DNA of 64,000 nucleotides from an uncultured Formosa sp. (GCF_947500765.1 NZ_CANMTH010000004.1:248001-312000); one strand, 5' to 3'; shown: positions 28,949 to 38,283, counted from the first letter of the stretch. The notes: a model not told the origin generated them from the sequence alone. Numbers and translations are program-made.

Positions 28949-29294
28949 ACACTAAAATAGTTAACACTAATTACTTAAATCGTTCATAAAAACATTTTTA
29001 TGGACGATTTTTTTTTACAATAAACTTAAAAATTGTGATCATGTTTGTAGGAAAAAACGAAGCCAAACCATTCTTATTTTCACCTCCTCACACCAAATAA
29101 AAAACACACAATCAGATTTATAAACAGCTGAATAGGTTCTCTTTTGTCTAACTAAAATAATAAAAGCAAACCCTAAAGTTAACCGCTTTATTAAAAAGCG
29201 TTAAAATCAATATAAAACCTCATCAACTATTCTATTTCTAATAAATTACATTGTAAATTTATCAAACATCAGGTTAAAAAAACATCATTTCAAC
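28949..29294. other. 346-bp intergenic region before the TetR-type gene
   Basis: It contains the terminator at 28978-29017. The rest is AT-rich and should carry the promoter of the TetR/ABC1 pair. A 19-codon frame starting at 29041 is too short and too isolated to call. Confidence 0.4.
28978..29017 (+). terminator. Intrinsic terminator after the HPF operon
   Basis: Arms AATCGT-CATAAAAA and TTTTATG-ACGATT with a short loop, followed by a run of eight or more T. Confidence 0.8.
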
Positions 29295-29951
29295 ATGGCT
29301 AAAAAGAAAATTCTTACAGAAGAACACATTATAGATCTATATATGGATTATGTTTTAGAACATAACCAACAACCTAAAACAGTATATGCTTTTGCAAAAG
29401 CAAACGCCTTTGAAGAATCTAAATTTTATGAATTTTTTACTTCCTTTCAATCTATAGAATCTCATATATTCAAAGCCTTTTTCAATAACACCTTAAAAGT
29501 GCTTCATGAAAGTGAAAGTTATGAATCTTTCGATTCAAGAAGTAAGTTATTAAGTTTCTATTTTACATTTTTCGAGAATCTAACCGCAAACAGAAGCTAT
29601 GTATTATTTGCCTTAAACCAGCACGAAAACAAACTAAAAAACTTAAAGTGTTTAGTAAAATTACGACAAGAATTTATAGATTACATCTCTAGTTTAAATA
29701 TTGAAGTGATTGAAACCAAACAACAACACATAGATAAATTTCAGGAAAGAGGGTTACAAGAAAGTGCTTGGATTCAGCTTTTGGTTACTTTAAAATTCTG
29801 GATGGAAGACGACTCTGTAGGTTTTGAAAAAACAGACATTTTTATAGAAAAATCCATCAATACAAGTTTTGAATTTTTAGATGTAGCACCACTTAAAAGT
29901 TTACTGGATTTAGGCAAATTTTTGTTTAAAGAAAAAATGCAAATGCAATAG
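29295..29951 (+). CDS. TetR-like transcriptional regulator
   Basis: 218 residues, all helical. The N-terminus has the TetR-type arrangement (ILTEEHIIDLYMDYVLEHNQQPKTVYAFAKANAFEESKFYEFFTS), with the HTH around 25-50; the C-terminal ligand or dimer part is of the TetR_C type found beside ABC1 kinases in Bacteroidota. It starts 9 bp before the ABC1 kinase gene and likely controls this two-gene operon. The HTH is diverged from the classic TetR pattern (KFYEFF in place of LYYHF), so DNA binding is probable but not certain. Confidence 0.7.
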   Translation: MAKKKILTEEHIIDLYMDYVLEHNQQPKTVYAFAKANAFEESKFYEFFTSFQSIESHIFKAFFNNTLKVLHESESYESFDSRSKLLSFYFTFFENLTANRSYVLFALNQHENKLKNLKCLVKLRQEFIDYISSLNIEVIETKQQHIDKFQERGLQESAWIQLLVTLKFWMEDDSVGFEKTDIFIEKSINTSFEFLDVAPLKSLLDLGKFLFKEKMQMQ

Positions 29952-29959
29952 GAAAACAT

Positions 29960-31264
29960 ATGAAAGCTATAAATAAAATTCCAACCTCTAAAATAGAGAG
30001 GGCATCAAAATTAGTATCTACAGGAGCTAAGATTGGTGTGAATTACATTAAATATTACGGCGATAAAATTACGAAAACAGAACTCGAAGCTAAAGATAAT
30101 TTAAACGAAAATAATGCGGCCGACATTTACGACGGCTTAAAACAACTTAAAGGAAGTGCGCTTAAAGTAGCACAAATGTTAAGTATGGACAAAAGCATAA
30201 TGCCTCAAGCTTATGTAGAAAAATTTTCTTTAGCACAGTTCTCTGTTCCACCATTATCTCCACCATTAGTGTTAAAAACATTTAAAAAATACTTTGGAAA
30301 AATGCCTGAAGATATGTTTGATACTTTCGACGTAAATTCTGTTAATGCAGCGAGTATTGGTCAAGTACATATTGCAGAAAAAGACGGAAAAAAATTAGCC
30401 GTAAAAATTCAATATCCAGGAGTTGCAGATAGTATTGCTTCAGATTTAGCAATGGTAAAGCCCATTGCAATGAGCATGTTTAATATTAAAGGAGAAGGCT
30501 CCGATCAATATTTTAAAGAAGTTGAAAACAAACTAATAGAAGAAACCGATTATATTTTAGAGGTACAACAAAGTAAAGAAGTCTCTGAAGCCTGTACACA
30601 TATTCCGCATTTAAAATTTCCAAAATATTACAGCGAATGGTCGTCTGAACGTATCATTACTATGGATTATATGGAAGGCGAACATTTATCTGAATTCACG
30701 GCATATAACACTAATCAAGCATTATCAAACCAATTAGGACAAGCACTTTGGGATTTTTACATGTATCAAATTCATATCTTAAAAAAAGTACATGCAGATC
30801 CTCATCCGGGCAATTTTTTAGTTTCTAAAGCAGGCGATTTAATTGCTCTAGATTTTGGATGTATGAAACAGATTCCGAACGATTTTTATATTCCATACTT
30901 TGAATTAGCATTAAAGGAGAATATGGATAATCCCGAATTATTTCAGACTAAATTATACGAGCTTGAAATTTTAAGAACAGACGACAGCAAAGAAGAAGTA
31001 ACTTTCTTTACAGCCATGTTTCATGAAATGTTAAGTTTATTTACCCAACCTTTACATGAAACCGTTTTTGATTTTTCTGATGCACAGTTCTTTGGTAAAA
31101 TAGCAGATTTAGGAGAAAAATATTCAAAAAACACCCAATTACGAAAATTGAATGCCAACAGAGGTTCTAAACATTTTATTTACATGAATCGTACTTTCTT
31201 TGGTCTTTATAATTTAATGTTCGACCTGAAAGCAAAAGATGTTCAAATTAAAACGTGGGAATAA
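29960..31264 (+). CDS. ABC1/UbiB-family atypical protein kinase-like ATPase
   Basis: 434 residues. Family marks: the N-terminal KxGQ region reads KGSALKVAQMLS (K69), the nucleotide loop NAASIGQVH, catalytic lysine K149 in LAVKIQYPG, EETDY in the family's ExD motif, HADPHPGNF as catalytic loop and D298 in ALDFG. UbiB/COQ8 members are ATPases that support isoprenoid-quinone or lipid metabolism at the membrane. Here the usual glycine of KxGQ is alanine (KVAQ). It is coexpressed with the TetR-like gene 9 bp upstream and ends at a strong terminator. Confidence 0.88.
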   Translation: MKAINKIPTSKIERASKLVSTGAKIGVNYIKYYGDKITKTELEAKDNLNENNAADIYDGLKQLKGSALKVAQMLSMDKSIMPQAYVEKFSLAQFSVPPLSPPLVLKTFKKYFGKMPEDMFDTFDVNSVNAASIGQVHIAEKDGKKLAVKIQYPGVADSIASDLAMVKPIAMSMFNIKGEGSDQYFKEVENKLIEETDYILEVQQSKEVSEACTHIPHLKFPKYYSEWSSERIITMDYMEGEHLSEFTAYNTNQALSNQLGQALWDFYMYQIHILKKVHADPHPGNFLVSKAGDLIALDFGCMKQIPNDFYIPYFELALKENMDNPELFQTKLYELEILRTDDSKEEVTFFTAMFHEMLSLFTQPLHETVFDFSDAQFFGKIADLGEKYSKNTQLRKLNANRGSKHFIYMNRTFFGLYNLMFDLKAKDVQIKTWE

Positions 31265-31286
31265 ATAATCTGCGCTTAATATATAA

Positions 31287-31329
31287 TAAAACCTCTACCT
31301 CTTTATTTATAAATGGTAGAGGTTTTTTT
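31287..31329 (+). terminator. Intrinsic terminator after the ABC1 kinase gene
   Basis: Perfect arms AAAACCTCTACC and GGTAGAGGTTTT with an AT loop, then a T-run, 23 bp after the stop codon. Confidence 0.9.
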
Positions 31330-31496
31330 ATTAATTCGACTTCTCTTCAATCTTAAAAAATCACCTCCTACAAATTTTAGAAGGTTTCCTTTTTTTTAAA
31401 TAAAATAAGATTACATCGTCTAAAACGTTGAACGTTAAATTCTGTATTATCAAATTATAGCAGTCCCATTTCTCGGCAAATCTGCTCCTATTTTTT

Positions 31497-31504
31497 TATA
31501 TTTG
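31497..31504 (+). promoter_or_regulatory. Putative TAnnTTTG promoter element of the heparinase II/III-fold gene
   Basis: TATATTTG matches the Bacteroidota -7 consensus and lies 54 bp before the ATG at 31558. No clear -33 TTTG is seen at the expected distance, so this is a candidate only. Confidence 0.4.
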
Positions 31505-31557
31505 AAACAACTAATAATTAATTACGCTTACAAGAGTACATCAGAAAAAACAACTAC

Positions 31558-33843
31558 ATGACAAGATTTCGCAATAACTCAACCTCTTCACTTTATTTCA
31601 ATTTAACGAACCTCAAAAAATTAAGTTTAGCCTTTATTCTATTATTCACATTTTTCACACCTAACCTTTGGTCTCAATCTATTTCAAGTAAAAGGGTGAT
31701 AGATAATAAAAATCTTGAAAAATATTTAAAATCAGACGTACGCTCTCAATTAAAAACCGGTGGAAAAATCACTGAAGCAAAACTTGCAGACTATTTTAGA
31801 GAAAAATTTTCGGAACGCTTCTACTACGATTATAAAACATTTAACGAACGTCTTGTTACTTACAATAATGTTTATAAAAATGAAGCTAATCATAAAAGTA
31901 GAGCGCTAGATCATCTTAATAAATTTCCAGATTACACACAATGGAAGCTCCCTTTCAATTACAAAAATGGAGATCCTGTAGATGCCTATGCGCTTAGACA
32001 TTTGGCGAGGCAACATAAAATGGTAGATATCGCCTTACTTTATTTTAATGAAGGTAAAAATCCGGAGTATATCAGATATTTTGTAAACCAAATGCATTCC
32101 TTAAATGATGCGCTTAAAGCTAATAAATTTGAAACCATAAAAGACGGAAACGGTGTTTACGAAGTATATAGAGCAGGATACAGAATTACCAATTGGCTTT
32201 GGATTCATAATATGTTTTTAAGCGATAAAGCGTATACAGACGCAGATCAGTTACAAACCATTGCAACCTTATTGCAACACGGTCAAAACCTGTATGAGAA
32301 TAATACCAAATTTAGTGCTGGTAATCACCAAACAAAAGGCATGTCGGCTTTAGCTGCCATATCTATTTTACTTCGTGATTTTGAAGGCACCAATAAATGG
32401 TACGACAGGGCTATGTCTAGATTAAGCGAGCATTTAGAAAAAGAAATTAATCCAGATGGTTTTCAATTTGAACGCTCTGTACATTACCATATGGCAGATA
32501 TTAACAACTATTTTTATGCTTATCAACTAACAAAAATTAATAACATAAAAGTAGACCAAGCTTGGGAAGACAAACTACAATCTTTATTTACTACGCTTCC
32601 CAAAATTGCTTATCCAGACAAAAGTGCTCCCGTACTTCAAGACGACACAGATAAACCTTGGGCAGAAACCAACGACATTTCTGGAGCACTAACACTTGGT
32701 TATTTATTATATGACGATCCTAGTTTTGGATATTTTGCGACCGATAAAGTCGATTCTGGTATGTATTGGTTTTTAAGTAACAAACAAGTTGAGCAGCTAA
32801 ACACTATTAAAAAGAAAGCACCAGAATATGGCTCACTAGCATTTAAAGACACCCAATATTATATTATGAGACAAGGCTGGGAAGCTAATGATGATATGAT
32901 GATTATTAGTGCAGGCGTAGATGCCGACAAACCAGACCACCAACACGGAGATGTTTTAGGCATTCAGGCCATGGCCAACGGACACGTTATTCTACCAAAT
33001 TATCAAGTAAGATATTCTCTTAAAGACTTTGATGTATTCAAGAATTCTATGGTGAAAAATGTAGCTCTTGTTGATGATGAATTATTAGGAAAAGAATGGA
33101 CATCTAACAAAGGTGGAAGTGGTTTCGGGAAATTTAAAAACTTACCAAAACCTAATATTATTACTTGGAAAACAACAGGTAAATTCGACCTTTTTGTTGG
33201 TAGCCATGATGGTTTTAAAAATAAAGACGTTACTTATTCTAGACAAGTTATCTATTTAAAAGATAACTTTTGGATTGTAAAAGACAATTTTAAATCTGCA
33301 ACACCTCACAATTACAAACAAGTATGGCAAGGTCATTATACTACCGAATTAGGTTCAGATTTAATTCGAGCTTCTTTTCCTGACGCTGTAGGTTGCGATA
33401 TTTTTCAATTAAACAAAACCGACTCCGCCAAAACATCTGGTGCTAATGGAAAAAACTGGACTGTAATATCTAAAAGCAATCAAAAAGATTTCAATTTTTT
33501 AACAGTTATTCTTCCGTACCAAGGCTATAATAACGGAATCGATAAAGATCAAAAAGAAATCCAACTAAACGACTGGACTGTTAATACTCTTAATTGGAAC
33601 ACAAACGGAGGTGATACAACTGTAATTAGTAAAAACGACGAATGTTTTGCTTTTGGAATAAAGGAAATTATACACCAAGGCATTACGTTAAAAACATCAA
33701 AAGAAACCGATTTATATATACAGATGCTTAACGGTAAACTAGAAGTGTATTTACTTGCAGATCAAGAAACAGCTATAACTGTGAATAATGATAGTGAAAT
33801 TACTCTTAAACCTGGAGACAAACATATTTTTAGTCTAAATTAG
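31558..33843 (+). CDS. Secreted heparinase II/III-fold polysaccharide lyase
   Basis: 761 residues with a long-headed signal peptide (cleavage near NLWSQ40). An alpha/alpha toroid covers about 45-400, with N256-H257 in SAGNHQTKG and Y310 in FERSVHYHMADI, equivalent to the Asn-His-Tyr set of PL15/PL17-type lyases. A beta-sandwich Hepar_II_III domain follows (DHQHGDVLGIQAMANG, H around 464). It differs from the PL17 protein in this window in both length and spacing, so it is a separate family. A uronic-acid-containing glycan is likely; alginate is plausible, but the subfamily cannot be fixed. It stands outside PUL 2 and has no TGGTTTACCA box; the small lipoprotein gene at 33867 follows by 23 bp. 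Confidence 0.75.
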   Translation: MTRFRNNSTSSLYFNLTNLKKLSLAFILLFTFFTPNLWSQSISSKRVIDNKNLEKYLKSDVRSQLKTGGKITEAKLADYFREKFSERFYYDYKTFNERLVTYNNVYKNEANHKSRALDHLNKFPDYTQWKLPFNYKNGDPVDAYALRHLARQHKMVDIALLYFNEGKNPEYIRYFVNQMHSLNDALKANKFETIKDGNGVYEVYRAGYRITNWLWIHNMFLSDKAYTDADQLQTIATLLQHGQNLYENNTKFSAGNHQTKGMSALAAISILLRDFEGTNKWYDRAMSRLSEHLEKEINPDGFQFERSVHYHMADINNYFYAYQLTKINNIKVDQAWEDKLQSLFTTLPKIAYPDKSAPVLQDDTDKPWAETNDISGALTLGYLLYDDPSFGYFATDKVDSGMYWFLSNKQVEQLNTIKKKAPEYGSLAFKDTQYYIMRQGWEANDDMMIISAGVDADKPDHQHGDVLGIQAMANGHVILPNYQVRYSLKDFDVFKNSMVKNVALVDDELLGKEWTSNKGGSGFGKFKNLPKPNIITWKTTGKFDLFVGSHDGFKNKDVTYSRQVIYLKDNFWIVKDNFKSATPHNYKQVWQGHYTTELGSDLIRASFPDAVGCDIFQLNKTDSAKTSGANGKNWTVISKSNQKDFNFLTVILPYQGYNNGIDKDQKEIQLNDWTVNTLNWNTNGGDTTVISKNDECFAFGIKEIIHQGITLKTSKETDLYIQMLNGKLEVYLLADQETAITVNNDSEITLKPGDKHIFSLN

Positions 33844-33866
33844 TGAAACTATAAAAACAGAAACGT

Positions 33867-34358
33867 ATGAAAAAACTGTTAATTGTATGCCTTGGATTAT
33901 TGATTTGCTCTTGTAATCAAGATAAAAAAGAAACTCCTAAAGTTACAGAAACACCAACTGTGATAGCAGAAAAATCTGAAAATTTTGACTGGTTATTAGG
34001 CGCTTGGAAACGCTTAAACGAAGAGGAAGGCAAAGACACTTTCGAGCATTGGAATAAAATAAGTGCAACGGAATATGTTGGAATAGGGTTTACCATGCAA
34101 CATGGTGACACCATTAAACAAGAACACATACAATTAATTAAACAACAAGAATCTTGGAATTTAAAAGTAAAAACACCGGACGAACAAGATTGGATTACCT
34201 TTAAAGGAATTAATCATACTTCTAATAATTTTACATGTGAGAATACAGAAATTGAATTTCCAAATCAGATAAAATATTGGATAGACGGAGAAAAATTACA
34301 TGCGATGGTTTCTAGCGTAGCTATAACCATTCCTTTTGAATTTGAAAAAACAAAGTAA
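33867..34358 (+). CDS. DUF6265-type lipoprotein
   Basis: 163 residues with lipobox LICSC (cysteine at 16). The mature part has the pattern FDWLLGAWKRLNEEEGKDTFEHWNK, typical of small beta-barrel (lipocalin-like) proteins annotated as DUF6265 in Bacteroidota, with an N-terminal WLxGxW motif. It might bind a small hydrophobic ligand; no catalytic residues are seen. It follows the lyase by 23 bp and may be cotranscribed with it, although its function need not be linked to glycans. Confidence 0.7.
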   Translation: MKKLLIVCLGLLICSCNQDKKETPKVTETPTVIAEKSENFDWLLGAWKRLNEEEGKDTFEHWNKISATEYVGIGFTMQHGDTIKQEHIQLIKQQESWNLKVKTPDEQDWITFKGINHTSNNFTCENTEIEFPNQIKYWIDGEKLHAMVSSVAITIPFEFEKTK

Positions 34359-34388
34359 ACCTTAACTAGTTATAATAACAAACTCATT

Positions 34389-34441
34389 AAAGCAAAATAG
34401 AAATTAGAAGTGCAACTTTTAAATTTTACTTTGCTTTTTTA
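34389..34441. terminator. Probable bidirectional terminator (DUF6265 / M23 genes)
   Basis: Imperfect arms starting AAAGCAAAATAG and ending TACTTTGCTTT, followed by T-run, located between two convergent genes ending at 34358 and 34466. Confidence 0.6.
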
Positions 34442-34465
34442 GTTATATATTATTAGGCGAGAATC

Positions 34466-35146
34466 TTAAACAAGATTCAATAGTAAATTCGGATCGGGGC
34501 AATTTGCTACATAGAATTCTAAATCTAATTGGCAACAAACTCCCGGATAATCTCCAACATAATCTTGCATATCTTTTATAATTTGAAAATGTAAATGTGG
34601 CGGATAATCGCCATTCACATTAGAAGCCCCTAACTCTCCTATCTTGTCTCCGTGCTTAACCGTTTTCCCTACTTGTAACCCAACTATAGAATCTAAACTT
34701 AAATGTCCGTATAGCGTGTAAAAATCGAAATCTGAAAAGGAATGTTTCAAAATTATAGTGGGACCATAATCGCCATGATTTGTATTATTTTTAAAACTAT
34801 GTACTGTCCCATCTAATGCTGCTAGCACAGAAGATCCTACTTCGCACCACAAATCTATCCCTATATGAATATTACGCTCGGTTACACGATCATCGGAATT
34901 AAAATACATACTACGTTTATAAATATCTCGTACTTCCAAGTAACCTCCATATGCTAATTTAGCGTTATGGTGCTTTAAATGTAATTTTATGTATTCTTGT
35001 AATTTTTCAGAAGACGACACGTCAACCTGTTTTAAGTCTAAATTAGAAGGAGATAAATCTAAAGACACATAGTCTACACTATTAATTTCGGGTGCTAAAA
35101 CGTGTATTGGTTTTGTAAATACACTTTTAATCAGAGTTGTAAACAT
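34466..35146 (-). CDS. M23-family (LytM-like) zinc metallopeptidase
   Basis: 226 residues. The M23 zinc ligands are visible: HIGID (H and D, the HxxxD element), YGHLS, and HLHFQ near the end. The fold is the LytM/lysostaphin type that cuts peptide cross-links of peptidoglycan. There is no clear signal peptide at the N-terminus, although a short hydrophobic stretch follows the start; the protein could be cytoplasmic or use a non-classical route. It is monocistronic, converging with the DUF6265 gene. Confidence 0.85.
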   Translation of the reverse strand: MFTTLIKSVFTKPIHVLAPEINSVDYVSLDLSPSNLDLKQVDVSSSEKLQEYIKLHLKHHNAKLAYGGYLEVRDIYKRSMYFNSDDRVTERNIHIGIDLWCEVGSSVLAALDGTVHSFKNNTNHGDYGPTIILKHSFSDFDFYTLYGHLSLDSIVGLQVGKTVKHGDKIGELGASNVNGDYPPHLHFQIIKDMQDYVGDYPGVCCQLDLEFYVANCPDPNLLLNLV

Positions 35147-35371
35147 ACTATTAAGGAATATAGAATCATTTATTCAAAAGTAATTAAACTTTCAATTCAT
35201 TTATCACTTTAAAACATATGCCCTATCATTTTATAAAGAGTTTAACATAGTCTAATGAATAGAGAATTATGCATTTATAACAATTTTTACCCTTTTAAAT
35301 TAAATATTATTCAAAGAATGTTGCATAATATAATTTAATTTTTATTTTTGCTTAAACTAAATTCAATTTTT

Positions 35372-36235
35372 ATGATAAAAAGGATACTATTTTTAGGGAT
35401 CTTACTATTAAGTACGATGTCTTATGCACAATTCCAAATTTCGGCAAGTACAGGGTATGCTATTGGAAGCGCAGGAATGAAATTGGGGGAAGAAATAAAT
35501 TCGACTAAAACAACAAACACCTACGGGAGTTACGGAGAAGGATTAAATTTTCAAATAAGAGGAACTTATTTTTTTAACGATACATTCGGTGCAGATGTAA
35601 GTTTGGGTTACCTACATGGTGCAGATCAAACGGTTTCTAAAGTTGATCTTGAAAGTCAGCAAGTAGATGCCATTGCGAGGGCTCGTGCTTTTGGAGCTTC
35701 AGCCTCTATTGTATATAAATTTACAAATAATGTTTACGGACGTTTTGGAGCTTTAATTAAAATAGCTGGAAAAACAGAAGCTGTCGTTAGTAATACAGCT
35801 GTATTTTCGGATGAAGAAGCTGCTGCTTTTGGTCTTCCTTCAGGATCTTATTCTGAAACTAATTATGTTGAAGATTTTCATGGTGTATTCCCTTTAGGAT
35901 TTGTTGCAGCTTTAGGTTATAAGCATGACTTAGACAAAAACTTCAGTTTATTTGTAGAAGCTGAATATTACGGAATCAGTTTAAAGCGTAAAGATTCTGA
36001 AATTCAAAGTTTCAATACAAATATAGTGATGCCTGATGGTACTGTAGCTGTAGAAGGTTTTTACTCTATAGATAACTTACCTGCTGGTTATTCTAAAAAA
36101 ACAACCTATGTAGATGATTTAGCGCATACAAACACAGATTCATCTAAAGAGCTTTCTGTAAAAGTACCATACTCATCTTTCGGACTTAATTTTGGTGTGA
36201 CTTATAAATTTAATTCACCTTCTAAAACAGAATAA
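35372..36235 (+). CDS. Outer-membrane beta-barrel protein
   Basis: Start placed at ATG 35372 (287 residues); an upstream TTG at 35348 would add eight residues before a perfect signal peptide (MIKRILFLGILLLSTMSYAQ), so I reject it. The mature part alternates strand-like segments with turns (GLNFQIRGTYFFNDTFGADVSLGYLHG, YGRFGALIKIAGK, NFGVTYKFN at the end), the texture of an eight- to ten-stranded barrel. No peptidoglycan-binding domain is present. Probably a structural or porin-like outer-membrane protein. It ends at a terminator shared with the DUF1304 gene. Confidence 0.75.
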   Translation: MIKRILFLGILLLSTMSYAQFQISASTGYAIGSAGMKLGEEINSTKTTNTYGSYGEGLNFQIRGTYFFNDTFGADVSLGYLHGADQTVSKVDLESQQVDAIARARAFGASASIVYKFTNNVYGRFGALIKIAGKTEAVVSNTAVFSDEEAAAFGLPSGSYSETNYVEDFHGVFPLGFVAALGYKHDLDKNFSLFVEAEYYGISLKRKDSEIQSFNTNIVMPDGTVAVEGFYSIDNLPAGYSKKTTYVDDLAHTNTDSSKELSVKVPYSSFGLNFGVTYKFNSPSKTE

Positions 36236-36264
36236 TCTATCCTGTTAAAGTATAACATATAAAT

Positions 36265-36298
36265 AAAAAGGCGAGGACATAAATCCTCGCCTTTTTTA
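36265..36298. terminator. Strong bidirectional terminator
   Basis: Perfect arms AAAAAGGCGAGGA and TCCTCGCCTTTTT lie between two convergent genes ending at 36235 and 36323. Confidence 0.9.
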
Positions 36299-36322
36299 TG
36301 CGTTAAAAACATATAATAATGT

Positions 36323-36685
36323 CTAAGACAATATTATAAAGGTTAGTGTTAGAATAGCAGGAATAGCTTGTACTACAAATATTTTTTTAGCAATTGTTTT
36401 TGCTCCATAAATACCAGCCAATATAACACAGCAAAGAAAGAATATACGAATATTTTTCATCCAATAAGAGTCTGAGATAAAGAATGACCAGATTAATCCT
36501 GCAGATAAAAAGCCATTATATAACCCTTGATTCGCAGCTAATGCTGTTGTAGATTTAAATAATTCTTTTGGTAACGTATCGAAAGTTTTCTTACCAGCTG
36601 TTTCCCAAGCAAACATTTCTATCCATAAAATATATAAATGTTCTACAGCGACTAATGCTGTTAATATTTGTGCAACTAAATACAT
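36323..36685 (-). CDS. DUF1304 membrane protein
   Basis: 120 residues with four predicted helices. Family landmarks: AVEHLYILWIEMFAW at the first helix, NQGLYNGFLSAGL, and CCVILAGIYGAKT near the end. The family is widespread, its role unknown. It converges with the barrel gene and shares its terminator. The 788-bp upstream region contains a gene remnant. Confidence 0.85.
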   Translation of the reverse strand: MYLVAQILTALVAVEHLYILWIEMFAWETAGKKTFDTLPKELFKSTTALAANQGLYNGFLSAGLIWSFFISDSYWMKNIRIFFLCCVILAGIYGAKTIAKKIFVVQAIPAILTLTFIILS

Positions 36686-36792
36686 GATTTTCTTATTTAA
36701 ATTAAGGACCTAAATAACGGCAAATCTAACAAACTAAAGCATATTTTTAATTTATTGAAACTGGCTTTTTTAGAAAAATCCAAGTCAACTGA

Positions 36793-36891
36793 TTTTCAAC
36801 ACCTCTTTTCTGGACTCTAGGTGCTAGAATAGCGGTAAGTACACCTGAAACCACAGCTCTATATGCAGCTTGTAAAGCATTGAAAAAATAA
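36793..36891 (+). pseudogene. Possible C-terminal remnant of a ketopantoate-reductase-like protein
   Basis: One open frame without a start codon reads FSTPLFWTLGARIAVSTP followed by ETTALYAACKALKK and a stop. The end resembles the C-terminal helix of PanE/ApbA-type reductases (TP-x-x-x-x-LYA...LK). Only about 32 codons are left, and upstream reading is closed by a stop. Recognition rests on one short motif, so this is a weak call. Confidence 0.25.
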
Positions 36892-37428
36892 TTCAAAACA
36901 TTACAATAAAAGCTATAAAACAGAAAATTCTATTTTTGGTTATTCTAGTCATAGTATAACTGAATATTTAGGAATTTTAAAGTTAAGTATTTTTAACGAG
37001 TTACACGATTGACTACAATACAAAAGCAGAATACCTCCTTATATAAAAGTATCTTTTTAAGAATTAAAGTGTAGACCAATACTGCTGACTAGTAATGAAA
37101 AAGAATTGATTTTTTAACCATCTTTTTTTAGAAAGAACTCTAAAAATTTGGTTTGTATTTGGAAGATGTTTATTAAAATTATATTCAATTTAAAAACTTT
37201 AGTATTTAAAATAGTCTTTTGAGAATCTTAAAAAAAAACACAAAATGAAGAAATTAAATTATGAAATAAAACACAGTAATCTAATTTAATTTCTATGTTC
37301 TGACTATAATTAATACTAAAGTTTAAAAAATTGAATAACCCTAACATTAGGGGCAACAAACAAACAGTATTATAATAAAAAACAAACGACACCGTGAGTT
37401 AGTTATTAATAAAACATGTACTATAAAA

Positions 37429-37459
37429 GTTAGAAGGCCGTTAAAGCGACCTTCTAATT
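37429..37459 (-). terminator. Intrinsic terminator of the GntR-MFS-SDR operon
   Basis: Arms TTAGAAGG and CCTTCTAA with an inner CG/CG pairing; on the minus strand the hairpin is followed by CTTTTAT. It lies 15 bp after the SDR stop. Confidence 0.7.
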
Positions 37460-37473
37460 ATGCATAAATTGTA

Positions 37474-38235
37474 TTAGATACCTAAAGCTTGACCACCACC
37501 AATTTGAACAGTTTCAGCTGTCATAAAAGAGGCATCTTTACTTGCTAAGAAAGAAACAACACCTGCAACTTCTTCTGGCTGACCTAATCTACCTAATAAA
37601 ACACTGTTTGCCCAAGAAGCAAAAACTTCTGGTTTAGTTGCTTTAATTTGAGCGTGGAAAGGTGTATCAATAGTACCAGGAGATACTGCATTTACTCTAA
37701 TTCCGTATTCAGCTAAATCTTTAGCTAAAGCTCTAGTGATAGATTGTACTCCACCTTTAGATACTGAATAAATTCCAGCTCCAGGTCCTGCACCATTCCA
37801 AGCTGCATTTGAAGTATAGTTTATAATTGAAGGATTTTCTCCTTTTTTAAGGAAAGGAATAGCTGCTCTTGAAGCAAAAAATACTGAATCTAAGTTTAAA
37901 GCCATAACAAATCTATATTGTTCAGTTGTCATTTCTTCAAATCTAGCTCTTACACCAATACCACCAGTATTATTTACAAGAAGATCAATTTTCCCGTATT
38001 TTTCACCAATTTTAGTAATGTTTTCAGTAACAGCTTCGTCTTTTGTCATGTCAAATCCAACATATTCAGCAGTGATCCCTGCAGCAGTAAGTTCTTTTAC
38101 ACGTTCTGCACCTGCTTCATCTTCAATACCATTTAAAACTACAGTATAACCATCTTGACCTAATCTTTGAGCTACTGCGAAACCAATTCCACCTGTAGCA
38201 CCTGTAATTACAGCTACTTTTTTTGAATTACTCAT
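37474..38235 (-). CDS. SDR-family reductase, probable DEH reductase of alginate catabolism
   Basis: 253 residues, classical SDR: cofactor loop TGATGGIG (11-18), NNTGG (88-92), catalytic S142, Y156 and K160 (YSVSK), and a C-terminal IGGGQ. SDRs at this place in flavobacterial alginate loci reduce 4-deoxy-L-erythro-5-hexoseulose uronate (DEH) to 2-keto-3-deoxygluconate. It follows the MFS porter by 48 bp and ends the operon. The SDR call is certain; the DEH substrate rests on the alginate context. Confidence 0.85.
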   Translation of the reverse strand: MSNSKKVAVITGATGGIGFAVAQRLGQDGYTVVLNGIEDEAGAERVKELTAAGITAEYVGFDMTKDEAVTENITKIGEKYGKIDLLVNNTGGIGVRARFEEMTTEQYRFVMALNLDSVFFASRAAIPFLKKGENPSIINYTSNAAWNGAGPGAGIYSVSKGGVQSITRALAKDLAEYGIRVNAVSPGTIDTPFHAQIKATKPEVFASWANSVLLGRLGQPEEVAGVVSFLASKDASFMTAETVQIGGGQALGI

Positions 38236-38283
38236 CTTATTTTATTTAATATTTAACTTAATTTTATTTTTTTTTAATCTATT

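Larger units (their letters stand above)
36686..37473. other. 788-bp intergenic region with gene debris
   Basis: Longest gene-free stretch between the housekeeping part and PUL 2 apart from the susC leader. It contains a possible remnant at 36793-36891 and, at its end, the terminator at 37429-37459 of the alginate operon. The rest is AT-rich and shows no convincing frame. Confidence 0.4.

Noticed and set aside
28773..28967. 64-codon minus-strand frame after the HPF-like gene
   Set aside because: It is antisense to the 49-residue membrane protein gene that fits the operon and ends before the terminator.
29041..29100. 19-codon ATG frame after the HPF operon terminator
   Set aside because: Too short, isolated, and not followed or preceded by any gene-like signal.
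31461..31490. Short inverted repeat AGCAG...CTGCT before the heparinase II/III-fold gene
   Set aside because: Only five paired bases with a long spacer; expected by chance.
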